A stretch of 64,000 bases of DNA, taken from an uncultured Pelagibacteraceae bacterium (lineage in GTDB: Bacteria; Pseudomonadota; Alphaproteobacteria; Pelagibacterales; Pelagibacteraceae). The stretch covers positions 62,001 through 126,000 of the forward strand of contig CACHRP010000001.1 of NCBI GenBank assembly GCA_902582315.1, given 5' to 3'. Below the pieces are notes generated by a model. That model saw only the letters and a list, made by a program, of their open reading frames with translations, had not been told where the DNA came from and did not search any database. The stretch's first letter is position 1. Every line of letters begins with the position of its first letter. A program made the translations under genes and the position numbers. Below are positions 51,317 to 60,668 of this stretch, piece by piece.

Positions 51317-52999
51317 ATGATAGCAAAAAACTTAAAAATAATCCTAATTATATTTTTTATTTTTTTCCCCCTTGGGGCGAAATCTAAAAATATTTATTCT
51401 AAAGATTTTAATTCTAAAGAATTGTCAAATTATTTTTCAGGGATTATTTCTCACAATAATCAAAAAAATGAACAGGCTCTTAAATATTTAAAATCTTCAA
51501 AACAACTATTAAATAAACACGATGAGTATTTTAGGAGATTGATTTTCTCACTTGTACTTAATCAAAATGTAGACAGGGCCATCCAAGAGATAAAGTTTTT
51601 AAAGAACAAAAAAAAATCAGAATTTTTTGAGGCCCAATTGATTTTATTAATAGACAGTATTAATAAAAAAAATTTCGATAAAACTAAAATATACCTAAAT
51701 AGTATAGCTAAATATACCGAAGACGGCACATTTGAAAAAGTTATTTATGAAACACTAAGAGATTATGCATATACGTTTAAAGAAAAAAAAATGAGTAATT
51801 TCAAATCTAATTTCGGTAATTTAGTAGCCATTAATAATGCATTTCAAAGTTGTTACTTAAATAATCCAAAGACCCTAGATTACTTTGGTAAATTAAAAAG
51901 TTCAGAGGCTGCCGATTATTCAAGATATTTATTTTTTTATGTTAATTATCTTATTCATAAAAAAAGATTTGATTTAGTTAAAGAAATATCATTTGAAATA
52001 GATGAGTTGTCGAGCAACTTAATAATATTACAAACAAAATCATGGATTGATAAGAGCAACTTTAGCGAAATAAAAGAAATTTTTTCTTGTAATAATGAAA
52101 ATGATATTTTAGCTGAGTTTTTTTACTTAGTTTCAAATTTATATTCATCCCAAGATGAATATGAACAATCAAATTTTTACCTAAATATCTCATATTTTTT
52201 AAATAAAAAATTTAAAATTAATTTATCCTTAATGGCAGATAACTATTTTCTAAATGAAAATTATGACCAAAGTTTAAAAGTTTTACAATTATTTAATTCA
52301 AAAGATGATCTTTATTATTGGTTCAAAATTAAGCAAGAAGCAAAGATAATCACTGAAAAAACAAATAAAGAAGAGGGTTTAAAATATATTGAAAAAAATT
52401 TCAAAAATATAAAAAATCCATCAACTAAAGTTTTATTTGATCTTGCAACTATTTATAAAAATTCAAAAAAATATGAGAAGGCAATTGAGTTATATACATC
52501 TGTAATGAATATTATGGACAAAGATGATTTAAATTACGCAGACTTACTTTACAGGAGAGGTGGAAGTTTTGAAAGAATAGGAAAATATGAAAAATCAGAT
52601 AAAGATTTATTGGATGCATTAAAAATAATACCAAACAATTCTTATGTATTAAATTACTTAGCTTACTCATGGCTGGAGCGTAATCAAAATATTAATAAAG
52701 CTATATTGATGTTGGAGAAAGCTTATAAAGAAAATGAAAATGACCCTTATATAATTGATTCAGTAGGGTGGGGGTATTTTCTAGTAGGAAAATATAACGA
52801 TGCCGAAAAATACATGAGAAGAGCTTTAGAATTAATGCCGAACGATCCTATAGTTAATCACCATTATGGAGATATTCTATGGAAACTGGATAGAAAAATT
52901 CAAGCACAATATTTTTGGAATAGTGTACTAAAAATGGATGATGCTGAAAAAGAAATGATAGAAAAAATAAAGGCAAAATTAATTAACGGCTTATCATAA
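51317..52999 (+). CDS. TPR-repeat protein, probably periplasmic or membrane anchored
   Basis: A 560-residue protein starting with a signal peptide or anchor (about residues 4-22, IAKNLKIILIIFFIFFPLGA then KSKN). Tetratricopeptide repeats are clearest in the C-terminal half, for example KYEKAIELYTSVMNI near 395, KSDKDLLDALKIIPNNSYVL near 432 and DAEKYMRRALELMPNDPIVN near 500-519. Such proteins scaffold complexes; in alphaproteobacteria one is commonly next to ispE. The partner is unknown. It is 5 bases upstream of ispE, same strand. Confidence 0.85.
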   Translation: MIAKNLKIILIIFFIFFPLGAKSKNIYSKDFNSKELSNYFSGIISHNNQKNEQALKYLKSSKQLLNKHDEYFRRLIFSLVLNQNVDRAIQEIKFLKNKKKSEFFEAQLILLIDSINKKNFDKTKIYLNSIAKYTEDGTFEKVIYETLRDYAYTFKEKKMSNFKSNFGNLVAINNAFQSCYLNNPKTLDYFGKLKSSEAADYSRYLFFYVNYLIHKKRFDLVKEISFEIDELSSNLIILQTKSWIDKSNFSEIKEIFSCNNENDILAEFFYLVSNLYSSQDEYEQSNFYLNISYFLNKKFKINLSLMADNYFLNENYDQSLKVLQLFNSKDDLYYWFKIKQEAKIITEKTNKEEGLKYIEKNFKNIKNPSTKVLFDLATIYKNSKKYEKAIELYTSVMNIMDKDDLNYADLLYRRGGSFERIGKYEKSDKDLLDALKIIPNNSYVLNYLAYSWLERNQNINKAILMLEKAYKENENDPYIIDSVGWGYFLVGKYNDAEKYMRRALELMPNDPIVNHHYGDILWKLDRKIQAQYFWNSVLKMDDAEKEMIEKIKAKLINGLS

Positions 53000-53004
53000 A
53001 AACA

Positions 53005-53844
53005 ATGAGAGTTTATAGAATTAATTCTCGAGCAAAGATCAATCTTAATTTAAATATAATCAGGAAATCAAAAAAAAAAAAATTGCATTTAATTGAGTCC
53101 CTTGTTTGTTTTGTTAATTTATCAGATAAAATTTATATAAATAAGTCAAAATCAAAATATCATAAAGTTAAATTTATAGGAAAATTTTCAAAAAAAATTA
53201 CAAAAAAAAATACAGTTTCAAAGTTACTTAGCTTGCTAGATAAAGATAATGTTTTAAAAAATAAATATAAAATTCTGGTTAAAAAAGAAATTCCGCTTCA
53301 ATCTGGTATGGGAGGCGGGTCAATGAATGCTGCAAATATATTAAAATATTTCTACAAAAAAAAGCTTATAAATTTGAAAAAATTAAAAAAATATTCTCTA
53401 AAAATTGGATCTGATGTTATTCTAGGGTTGAATAGTAAGCCAAAAATTTTATATAGAGATGGATCTATCAAAGAAGTTACGGATATTAAAAAATATCATA
53501 TCTTAATTGTGAAACCTGCCTTTGGTTGTTCAACTAAGAAAATATATTCATCAAATAAAACTTTTTCTAAATCTGAATTTAACATATCAAAAGAAAAAAT
53601 TGTTAAGAATGTGATTCTTAATGGCAAAAATGACTTAGAAAAAAGCGCCTTTAATTTATACCCAGCTTTAAAAAAAATTAAAAATTTACTTAATCAAAAC
53701 GAAAAAGCTAATTTTGTAAGAATGACGGGTTCTGGATCTGCAATAATTATGTACTTTAATTCAAATAAATTTGCAAAAAACGCGTTGAAAATTTATAAAA
53801 GGAAATTAAATAATTGTTTGTGTATTATAACTAAAATTATATAA
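53005..53844 (+). CDS. ispE: 4-diphosphocytidyl-2-C-methyl-D-erythritol kinase IspE
   Basis: GHMP kinase of the MEP isoprenoid pathway. The N-terminal SRAKINLNLNI has the catalytic Lys, the ATP loop is PLQSGMGGGSMNAANIL near residues 94-110, and the C-terminal VRMTGSGSAIIMYF is the GHMP motif 3. At 279 residues it has family length, with very high Lys content. It feeds the same pathway as ispH in the retinal operon. It ends 28 bases before the tRNA gene. Confidence 0.94.
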   Translation: MRVYRINSRAKINLNLNIIRKSKKKKLHLIESLVCFVNLSDKIYINKSKSKYHKVKFIGKFSKKITKKNTVSKLLSLLDKDNVLKNKYKILVKKEIPLQSGMGGGSMNAANILKYFYKKKLINLKKLKKYSLKIGSDVILGLNSKPKILYRDGSIKEVTDIKKYHILIVKPAFGCSTKKIYSSNKTFSKSEFNISKEKIVKNVILNGKNDLEKSAFNLYPALKKIKNLLNQNEKANFVRMTGSGSAIIMYFNSNKFAKNALKIYKRKLNNCLCIITKII

Positions 53845-53872
53845 AAAGTTGCAATATAAAATAAATAATTTT

Positions 53873-53947
53873 TGGGGCGTAGCCAAGTGGTAAGGCAGCG
53901 GTTTTTGGTACCGCCATTCCTAGGTTCGAATCCTAGCGCCCCAGCCA
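53873..53947 (+). tRNA. tRNA-Gln (anticodon TTG)
   Basis: A cloverleaf can be drawn by eye: acceptor stem TGGGGCG paired with CGCCCCA (53937-53943), D arm AGCCAAGTGGTAAGGC, anticodon stem GCGGT/ACCGC around the loop TTTTGGT (anticodon TTG), T loop GGTTCGAATCC, discriminator G and an encoded CCA at 53945-53947. UUG reads CAA and, by wobble, CAG. The start codon of the CCA-adding enzyme follows 3 bases after the CCA. Confidence 0.97.
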
Positions 53948-53950
53948 GAT

Positions 53951-55225
53951 ATGCTAAGTATTATAAATAAAATCTTTTCTTCAACAAAAAATCTAAACAC
54001 TATCAACCAAAGATTTACCAGGTTAAGAAAAGATACAAATGTAGAAAAAATTTTTCATGCTATTGAGAGCTATTCAAATGAAGCCGAGGTAAGATATGTC
54101 GGGGGCTGTGTAAGAAAAATAATTAATAATGAAAAAGTTGATGATATTGATCTAGCAACAAATATAGAGCCAACAAAGGTAAAAGAAGCTCTTGAAAACA
54201 AAAATTTAAAATTTTTTGAGACTGGCATTGAACACGGAACAATTACAGCTTTAATAGAAAACGATAAATTTGAAATTACTTCTTTAAGAAGTGATATTAA
54301 AACTGATGGACGCCATGCAGTAATAGAATTCACAACTGATTGGATTAAAGACGCTGAAAGACGCGACTTTACTATCAACTCCATATATGCAGATATTAAT
54401 GGAAATTTATTTGATCCTTTTGATGGGAAAAAAGATTTAGAAAACGGATTAATAAAATTCATTGGAGAGCCAGAACAAAGAATAAAAGAAGATTATTTAA
54501 GAATATTAAGGTATTTCAGATTTTTTGCATTATATAGCAAAAATGACCATAGCTTAGCAGTTAAAAAAATAATTAAAAAAAATATCGTAGGTGTAAAAAA
54601 GTTATCATCAGAGAGATTGTTAGACGAATTGAAAAAAACTTTTAAATCAAAATGTTTTATAAAATTATGCGAAAATGATTTTTCTTACGAGATAATTTCC
54701 ACAGTATTTCCAGAATTTAAACAAATTGAATTATTTAAGAAGTTAAACGATTACACAAAATTAAACTTACATAGTCTAGATTTTGCGTTTTTATTATCAC
54801 TTTTGATACTAGATGATACAGATAATTCTGATTATTTTTTTTATAAATTTAATATTTCAAAAAAAAATCAAAAAAGAATAAAATTTATTAAAGAGTTTTA
54901 TTTTAATAAGAAATTACCTTTTAAACTTTCGTCTCGAAATCTTTGGAAAATATTTTATTTTAATGGCAAAGAGGGACTAACTGATATTTTAAATTACAAA
55001 ATATTTACTTCTAAAAAATTCGATAATAGTTTAGTTAATCAAATTAATTATTTTAAAAATAAAGAATTGCCTAAATTACCCATAACAGGAAGTGATCTAA
55101 TTAAAGATTTTGGTATTCCCGAGGGAGAAATTGTAGGAGAGAAATTAAAAGAAATAGAGAATGTCTGGATTAATAATAATTTTAAAATCTCTGATAAAAA
55201 TTTAAAAAAAATATTAAAAAATTAA
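53951..55225 (+). CDS. cca: CCA tRNA nucleotidyltransferase
   Basis: Adds or repairs the 3' CCA of tRNAs. The class II nucleotidyltransferase core reads VRYVGGCVRKIINNEKVDDI and DLAT near residues 48-71, followed by ETGIEHGTITALIEND, FEITSLRSD, the ERRDFTINSIYAD motif and FDPFDGKKDLENG, then KEDYLRILRYFRFF. At 424 residues it fits the family. The start lies 3 bases after the tRNA-Gln 3' end, with no room for a Shine-Dalgarno outside the tRNA. It shares the TTAA stop with greA. Confidence 0.93.
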   Translation: MLSIINKIFSSTKNLNTINQRFTRLRKDTNVEKIFHAIESYSNEAEVRYVGGCVRKIINNEKVDDIDLATNIEPTKVKEALENKNLKFFETGIEHGTITALIENDKFEITSLRSDIKTDGRHAVIEFTTDWIKDAERRDFTINSIYADINGNLFDPFDGKKDLENGLIKFIGEPEQRIKEDYLRILRYFRFFALYSKNDHSLAVKKIIKKNIVGVKKLSSERLLDELKKTFKSKCFIKLCENDFSYEIISTVFPEFKQIELFKKLNDYTKLNLHSLDFAFLLSLLILDDTDNSDYFFYKFNISKKNQKRIKFIKEFYFNKKLPFKLSSRNLWKIFYFNGKEGLTDILNYKIFTSKKFDNSLVNQINYFKNKELPKLPITGSDLIKDFGIPEGEIVGEKLKEIENVWINNNFKISDKNLKKILKN

Positions 55226-55698
55226 ACATATTTTACATCTTTAATTTCAAAATTTTTAATACCTGCTGGTGTATTAATTTCTACTAGATCTCCTTTATTT
55301 TTTCCTATCAAACCTTTTCCTATGGGCGATTTAAAAAAAATTAATTTTTTTTTTAAATCTGCTTCATCTTTTCCAACAATTTTATAATCAATTTTTTCAT
55401 CAGTATCTAAATTTATTAAATAAACTGTTGAACCAAAAATTACCTTGCCATCGTTAGTAAGTTTTGTTACATCAATGACATTTGCACGAGCAATTATATC
55501 GTTGATTTCCTCTATTCTTCCTTCATTTAAAGATTGTTGCTCTTTGGCTGCATGATACTCAGCGTTTTCTTTTAAATCTCCATGTGATCTTGCCTCAGAT
55601 ATAGCTGCAACAATCTCTGGTCTTTTTTTTTCTTTTAAAAAAACTAATTCGGTTTTTAGTTTTTCCAAACCAGTTACAGTTATGGGTTCTTTTTCCAT
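55222..55698 (-). CDS. greA: Transcription elongation factor GreA
   Basis: Rescues backtracked RNA polymerase by stimulating transcript cleavage. The N-terminal coiled-coil hairpin has its acidic tip in ISEARSHGDLKENAEYHAAK near residues 33-52, and the C-terminal FKBP-like domain ends SPIGKGLIGKNKGDLVEINT followed by PAG. At 158 residues it is full length. It lies two bases after hemF on the same strand. Confidence 0.97.
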   Translation of the reverse strand: MEKEPITVTGLEKLKTELVFLKEKKRPEIVAAISEARSHGDLKENAEYHAAKEQQSLNEGRIEEINDIIARANVIDVTKLTNDGKVIFGSTVYLINLDTDEKIDYKIVGKDEADLKKKLIFFKSPIGKGLIGKNKGDLVEINTPAGIKNFEIKDVKYV

Positions 55699-55699
55699 C

Positions 55700-56521
55700 T
55701 TATTTCCATTTAGCTACTGGAGGTAAGGACATTAATATTCCCTCTACATTCCCTCCCGTTTGTAATCCAAATTTAGTACCTCTATCATATAAAAGATTGA
55801 ACTCAACGTATCTACCTCTTTTTAAAAATTGAAGCTCTTTTTGTTTTGTTGTCCATTTATTTTTTCTTTTTTTTTTTATTATTTCATTAAATATTTTTGT
55901 AAATGATAATCCCACATCTCTTACAAATGCAAAATCTTTCTCCCAATTTCCTTTTTTGTAATCAAAAAAAATACCACCAATTCCTCTCTCCTCATTTCTA
56001 TGGGGTAAAAAAAAATATTTTTCACACCACTTTTTATACTTTTTGTAATAATTTTTGTTATGCTTGTTACATGTTTTTTTAAGCTCATTATGAAGCCATT
56101 TTTTTAAATTTTCATCACTTAAACATGGCGTTACGTCCATGCCTCCTCCAAACCACCCATGAGATGTAACAATATATCTTGTATTGAAATGCATAGCGGG
56201 TATGTGAGGATTCTTCATATGCATAACTACTGATATACCTGATGCCCAAAAATTTGAATTTTTTTTTGTTCCAGGAATTTGTCCTTTAAATTTTTTAGGA
56301 AACTTACCGTAAACCTCTGAAAAATTTACACCAACTTTCTCAAAAAGCTTACCATTTTCAAAAATTCGAAATTGTCCACCTCCTTCGTTTTGTCCTCTTG
56401 ACCAATTTTTAATTTTAAAAACATTTTTTTTATTTTCTAATTTTTCAATATCGTTAGTAATAATGTCTTGTAAAATTACAAACCAGTTTTTAACAATATT
56501 TTTCTTTGAACTAATTTCCAT
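55700..56521 (-). CDS. hemF: Coproporphyrinogen III oxidase, oxygen-dependent
   Basis: Oxidative decarboxylation step of heme synthesis requiring oxygen. NWSRGQNEGGGQFRIFENG near residues 38-56, the substrate-site HMKNPHIPAMHFNTRYIV and HGWFGGGMDVTP near 102-140, then ERGIGGIFFDY and GRYVEFNLLYDRGTKFGLQT are diagnostic. The C-terminus ILMSLPPVAKWK is also typical. At 273 residues it is normal. It sits beside trmL and the bc1 genes; heme supply for the respiratory cytochromes is a natural link. Confidence 0.97.
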   Translation of the reverse strand: MEISSKKNIVKNWFVILQDIITNDIEKLENKKNVFKIKNWSRGQNEGGGQFRIFENGKLFEKVGVNFSEVYGKFPKKFKGQIPGTKKNSNFWASGISVVMHMKNPHIPAMHFNTRYIVTSHGWFGGGMDVTPCLSDENLKKWLHNELKKTCNKHNKNYYKKYKKWCEKYFFLPHRNEERGIGGIFFDYKKGNWEKDFAFVRDVGLSFTKIFNEIIKKKRKNKWTTKQKELQFLKRGRYVEFNLLYDRGTKFGLQTGGNVEGILMSLPPVAKWK

Positions 56522-56522
56522 T

Positions 56523-56993
56523 TTAAATGTTAAGCTGTCTTATGCTTTCACCCAAAATTATAGCAACTGATGTAGACAAGTTAAGTGATCTTTTTTTATT
56601 TACCATAGGAATTTTTATTTTTTGTTTCAATAAATCATGAACTTTTTTTGGAACACCAGCACTTTCTTTACCAAAAAGCAAAGTATCACTTATGTTAAAT
56701 TTAAAATTAGTATATAATTTTTTCGCTTTGGTTGTAATTAAAATTACCCTGTCATTTGATTTAGCTTCGAAAAATTCTACATAACTTTGATAAAAATTTA
56801 TATTTTTAGTGTCCATATAGTCCATAACAACCCTTTTAAATCTTTTGTCGCTAAGAAGAAAACCGCATGGTTCAATAATTTCTAACTGTGCACCTAGGCA
56901 AGCACAAGTTCTAATAATAGCAGCTGTATTTTGAGGTATGTCTGGCTCATATAAGGCTATTTTGGGAGCAAAATTGGCTTTATAATGTGTCAT
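56523..56993 (-). CDS. trmL: tRNA (cytidine/uridine-34-2'-O)-methyltransferase TrmL
   Basis: SPOUT methyltransferase modifying the wobble base of tRNA-Leu isoacceptors. ALYEPDIPQNTAAIIRTCAC near residues 13-32, LLFGKESAGVPKKVHDLL and the C-terminal knot IPMVNKKRSLNLSTSVAIIL match TrmL. At 156 residues it is full length. It is first in a run with hemF and greA and divergent from petA across a 72-base gap. Confidence 0.94.
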   Translation of the reverse strand: MTHYKANFAPKIALYEPDIPQNTAAIIRTCACLGAQLEIIEPCGFLLSDKRFKRVVMDYMDTKNINFYQSYVEFFEAKSNDRVILITTKAKKLYTNFKFNISDTLLFGKESAGVPKKVHDLLKQKIKIPMVNKKRSLNLSTSVAIILGESIRQLNI

Positions 56994-57023
56994 TCTATCA
57001 GTGGAAATATTATGCTTTTTTAT

Positions 57024-57039
57024 TATATGAAATCATATA
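57024..57039. promoter_or_regulatory. Perfect 16-base palindrome in the trmL-petA gap
   Basis: TATATGAA-ATCATATA style symmetry: TATATGA, two A, then TCATATA, a perfect 7-base inverted repeat, 27 bases before the petA start in the only gap that can hold promoters for petABC and trmL. AT-rich sequence yields such palindromes by chance fairly often, so a regulatory role is only a possibility. Confidence 0.25.
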
Positions 57040-57065
57040 TTAGATATTATTAATTTTAAATTTAA

Positions 57066-57575
57066 ATGTCAGAAAAGAAAGTCAAAAGAAGAGAGTTTAT
57101 TTTTACAGCAACCTATGCAGTTGGAGCTGTTGGAGTGGGAGCTACTATTTGGCCTTTAATCGACCAAATGAACCCTGATGCATCTGTAAAAGCTTTAGCC
57201 AGCACAGAAGTTGATATTAGCAATGTAGAAAAGGGTCAGTCCATAACAGTTTTATGGAGAGGAAAACCAGTTTTTATCAGAAGAAGAACTGACGAAGAAA
57301 TTGCAAAAGCAAGAGATGTTAACGTAGATGAACTAAAACATCCTGAAAAAGATGAGGATAGAGCCAAAAATCCAGAGTGGCTTGTTATGTTAGGTGTCTG
57401 TACACATTTAGGATGTGTGCCATTGGGCGATAAGGGTGAATATGGCGGGTGGTTTTGCCCGTGCCATGGTTCACATTATGATACCTCAGGAAGAATAAGA
57501 AAAGGACCTGCCCCAACAAACATGGAAGTGCCTAAATACGAATTTGTAAATATTAATACTATAAAGATTGGTTAA
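57066..57575 (+). CDS. petA: Ubiquinol-cytochrome c reductase Rieske iron-sulfur subunit
   Basis: Rieske 2Fe-2S subunit of the bc1 complex. The N-terminus has a twin-arginine-like [10 protein letters not shown] before a hydrophobic anchor (about residues 12-33). Cluster ligands are Cys112 and His114 (CTHLGC) and Cys131 and His134 (CPCHGSHYD), with Cys117 and Cys133 able to form the stabilising disulfide. At 169 residues it is normal. It is the first gene of petABC. Confidence 0.97.
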   Translation: MSEKKVKRREFIFTATYAVGAVGVGATIWPLIDQMNPDASVKALASTEVDISNVEKGQSITVLWRGKPVFIRRRTDEEIAKARDVNVDELKHPEKDEDRAKNPEWLVMLGVCTHLGCVPLGDKGEYGGWFCPCHGSHYDTSGRIRKGPAPTNMEVPKYEFVNINTIKIG

Positions 57576-57579
57576 TTTA

Positions 57580-58839
57580 ATGAGCGATCACGAATATACT
57601 CCTAGTTCGAAATTCGGAAAATGGTTTAACGACCGTTTGCCTCTCTTAACGCTAGGGAAGCATTTAACTGATTATCCAACACCAAAGAATCTAAACTATT
57701 GGTGGACCTTTGGAGGAATATTAACTTTTTGTTTAATTACTCAAATTGTAACAGGATTAATTTTGGCAATGCATTATGTCGCTCATGCAGACTTAGCGTT
57801 TGGAAGTGTAGAACATATTATGAGAAACGTTAATTACGGATGGCTTATAAGATACGTCCACGCAAATGGAGCATCAATGTTCTTTTTAGCTGTTTATATT
57901 CATATATTCAGATCCTTGTATTATGGTTCTTATAAATCGCCTCGAGAAATAATATGGATTTTAGGAATGATAATATACATACTCATGATGGCTGCAGCAT
58001 TCATGGGGTATGTTTTACCTTGGGGTCAAATGAGCTTTTGGGGAGCAACAGTTATTACAAATCTTTTTAGTGCAATTCCATTAGTTGGAGAAAGTATAGT
58101 AACATGGTTGTGGGGAGGTTATTCTGTAGACAACCCTACCTTAACTCGTTTTTTTAGTCTACACTACTTGATACCATTTTTAATATTAGGTCTTGTAGTG
58201 CTTCACATTTGGGCTCTTCACGTGCCAGGCAACAACAACCCTATTGGTATTGATTTAAAAAAACCATCTAAAGATACTGTTCCTTTTCACCCATACATAG
58301 TTATAAAAGATTTATTTGCATTATTAATTTTTTTAATAGTTTTTGCTTTCTTTGTTTTTTACTCACCGAATATTCTTGGTCACGCAGACAATTACATTGA
58401 AGCAAATCCAATGGTTACGCCAGCACATATAGTTCCAGAATGGTATCTACTTCCTTTTTATGCAATTTTAAGATCGGTCCCCGACAAACTTTTGGGTGTA
58501 ATTGCAATGTTTGGTGCTTTATTTATTTTAGTCATACTTCCGTGGCTAGATACTTCAAAAACACGATCTGCTATCTTTAGACCATTATATAAACAATTCT
58601 ACTGGTTCCTTGTAGCTGACGTTTTGATACTTGGATATGTTGGTGCAATGCCTGCAGAAGGTATTTATCTTTTAGTAGCAAGAGTAGCTACTGCATATTA
58701 TTTTGCACATTTTTTAATAATTTTACCAATATTAAGCAGAAAAGAAAAAGTCTTAGATGTACCATTAAGCATCACAGAACCGGTCCTAGGTGGAGCAGTA
58801 AGTGCTTCTGCAGTAAGGCAAAAAAAAGATAAACTATGA
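57580..58839 (+). CDS. petB: Cytochrome b of the bc1 complex
   Basis: Di-heme quinol-oxidising subunit. The ATG at 57580 gives [10 protein letters not shown] and 419 residues; an upstream TTG at 57568 overlaps petA and is not needed. Heme His pairs are visible in [11 protein letters not shown] and [20 protein letters not shown], and later in [10 protein letters not shown] and [12 protein letters not shown]. The Qo-site [16 protein letters not shown] motif is conserved (PEWY). About eight membrane helices are present. It overlaps petC by 4 bases. Confidence 0.97.
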   Translation: MSDHEYTPSSKFGKWFNDRLPLLTLGKHLTDYPTPKNLNYWWTFGGILTFCLITQIVTGLILAMHYVAHADLAFGSVEHIMRNVNYGWLIRYVHANGASMFFLAVYIHIFRSLYYGSYKSPREIIWILGMIIYILMMAAAFMGYVLPWGQMSFWGATVITNLFSAIPLVGESIVTWLWGGYSVDNPTLTRFFSLHYLIPFLILGLVVLHIWALHVPGNNNPIGIDLKKPSKDTVPFHPYIVIKDLFALLIFLIVFAFFVFYSPNILGHADNYIEANPMVTPAHIVPEWYLLPFYAILRSVPDKLLGVIAMFGALFILVILPWLDTSKTRSAIFRPLYKQFYWFLVADVLILGYVGAMPAEGIYLLVARVATAYYFAHFLIILPILSRKEKVLDVPLSITEPVLGGAVSASAVRQKKDKL

Positions 58840-59618
58840 AAAAGTTTGTGATTATCTTTTTTTTTTTAATCATATCTAATCTAATAAGTATTAGTTCTTT
58901 TTCTGCAGAGAAAGCAGCTAAACCGATGAATCCTGGTTGGAGTTTTAAAGGATTTTTTGGAACATTTGATAGAGCATCCTTACAAAGAGGTTACCAGGTA
59001 TATACAGAAGTTTGCGCTTCTTGTCATTCAATGAAACATTTGAGCTACAGAAATCTATCACAACCAGGCGGTCCAGAATTTAGCAAAGAACAAGTAAAAA
59101 TTATAGCTTCACAATTTGAAGTAAGAGATGGACCGAACGATGATGGAGAAATGTTTGATAGACCTGCAAGACCGTCGGACAATTTTGTTAGCCCTTATGC
59201 TAACGATAAAGAGGCTACTGCCGCAAATGGAGGAGCATACCCACCAGACATGTCAGTTCTTGTTAAAGCAAGAAAAGGTGGTGCGGATTATATATATTCT
59301 TTATTACTTGGATACGAAGAACCGCCAGAGGGTATTTCTTTAGACGATGGAGTTTATTACAACAAGTATATGGCGGGAAATAAAATCAAAATGTCCAATC
59401 CTTTGTCTGAAGGTATTGTTGAGTATGCAGACGGAACTAAAGCAAGTGAAGAACAAATGGCAAAAGATGTTACTACCTTTCTTTCTTGGGCTGCAGAGCC
59501 ACATTTAGAGGAGAGGCACAAAATTGGATTTAGAGCAATTGTTTATTTAATTATAATCACCATCCTAGTTTATTTTAGTATGAAAAAAATCTGGTCACGT
59601 GTTGAATCTGAAGTTTAA
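58836..59618 (+). CDS. petC: Cytochrome c1 of the bc1 complex
   Basis: Membrane-anchored c-type cytochrome passing electrons to soluble cytochrome c. Signal peptide at residues 1-23 (ending SSFSA), heme attachment CASCH at Cys60-Cys63-His64 within [16 protein letters not shown], the axial Met near MSNPLSEG (KIKMSNPL), and a C-terminal membrane helix ([15 protein letters not shown]). At 260 residues it is normal. Its last 24 bases overlap ychF on the opposite strand. Confidence 0.96.
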   Translation: MKKFVIIFFFLIISNLISISSFSAEKAAKPMNPGWSFKGFFGTFDRASLQRGYQVYTEVCASCHSMKHLSYRNLSQPGGPEFSKEQVKIIASQFEVRDGPNDDGEMFDRPARPSDNFVSPYANDKEATAANGGAYPPDMSVLVKARKGGADYIYSLLLGYEEPPEGISLDDGVYYNKYMAGNKIKMSNPLSEGIVEYADGTKASEEQMAKDVTTFLSWAAEPHLEERHKIGFRAIVYLIIITILVYFSMKKIWSRVESEV

Positions 59619-60668
59619 AACATCGCCATCTTTGACTACATAATCTTTACCTTCTAATCTCATATTCCCATTATTCTTTGAGTTTAACCATCCACCATTC
59701 TTAACAAAATCTTCATAAGAAACAGTTTCAGCTCTAATGAAACCTTTTTCAAAATCTGTATGTATCTCTCCGGCAGCAGCAGGAGCGTTACAGTTTTTTT
59801 TAATAGTCCATGCCCTAGTTTCCTCAGGTCCTGAAGTAAAAAAAGTTTCTAAATTTAAAATACTGTATCCTTTACTTATAAGTTTATTAAGACCAGTTTC
59901 TTTGAGCTCAATCATATTCATATAATTTTTTTTTTCCTCGATTTCAAAGTGATTAATTTGATTTTCTATGTCAGCAGAAATTATAATTGTGTTATTGGAA
60001 CCAAATTTTTTAATAAAATCATTCGTATAATTGTTACCGCTATTAACACTTTTTTCATCTACATTGCATACATAAATTTTTGGTTTTATTGATAGTAATC
60101 CAGTTTGATTTATTACTCTTTCATCTAACTCATTAACTAGTTCAGATAAATCTTGACCATTATTTAGCCTTTCGAGTGCATTTTCTAAAATTTTTTGCAT
60201 TTTTTCATTAATATTTTTTTTATTTTTTTTGTCTAATCTTTTTTGTAAAGATTCAATATCGGCCAACATCATTTCAGTTTCTATTATTTCTAAATCTCTT
60301 ATTGGATCAACACTCGCATTGACATTTTGAATATCAGCGGAGTCAAAACATCTTATCATATGTATAATTGCATCTACTTCTCTTATATGTGATAAAAATT
60401 TATTACCTAATCCTTCACCTTTAGAAGCTCCTTTAACTAGACCTGCTATATCAACAAAAGATATTGTAGTGTTAATTTTCTTTTTAGACTTTGATATTTC
60501 TGAAAGTTTATTTAGTCTATCATCTGGAACAGGTACTATGCCAATATTAGGATCAATGGTGCAGAAAGGAAAATTCTCAGCTTGAGCTTTAGAAGAATTT
60601 GTAAGAGCATTAAACAATGTTGATTTACCAACGTTCGGTAAACCAACTATACCACATTTAAAACCCAT
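59595..60668 (-). CDS. ychF: Redox-regulated ATPase YchF
   Basis: Obg-related ribosome-associated P-loop protein preferring ATP. G1 GIVGLPNVGKSTLFNALTNS near residues 6-25, DPNIGIVPVPDDRLNKLSEI, the G3 VDIAGLVKGASKGEGLGNKF near 72-91, and the TGS-like C-terminus AWTIKKNCNAPAAAGEIHTD then FEKGFIRAE. At 357 residues it is near the family length. It is one base after pth, a pairing widely conserved. Confidence 0.96.
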   Translation of the reverse strand: MGFKCGIVGLPNVGKSTLFNALTNSSKAQAENFPFCTIDPNIGIVPVPDDRLNKLSEISKSKKKINTTISFVDIAGLVKGASKGEGLGNKFLSHIREVDAIIHMIRCFDSADIQNVNASVDPIRDLEIIETEMMLADIESLQKRLDKKNKKNINEKMQKILENALERLNNGQDLSELVNELDERVINQTGLLSIKPKIYVCNVDEKSVNSGNNYTNDFIKKFGSNNTIIISADIENQINHFEIEEKKNYMNMIELKETGLNKLISKGYSILNLETFFTSGPEETRAWTIKKNCNAPAAAGEIHTDFEKGFIRAETVSYEDFVKNGGWLNSKNNGNMRLEGKDYVVKDGDVLNFRFNT

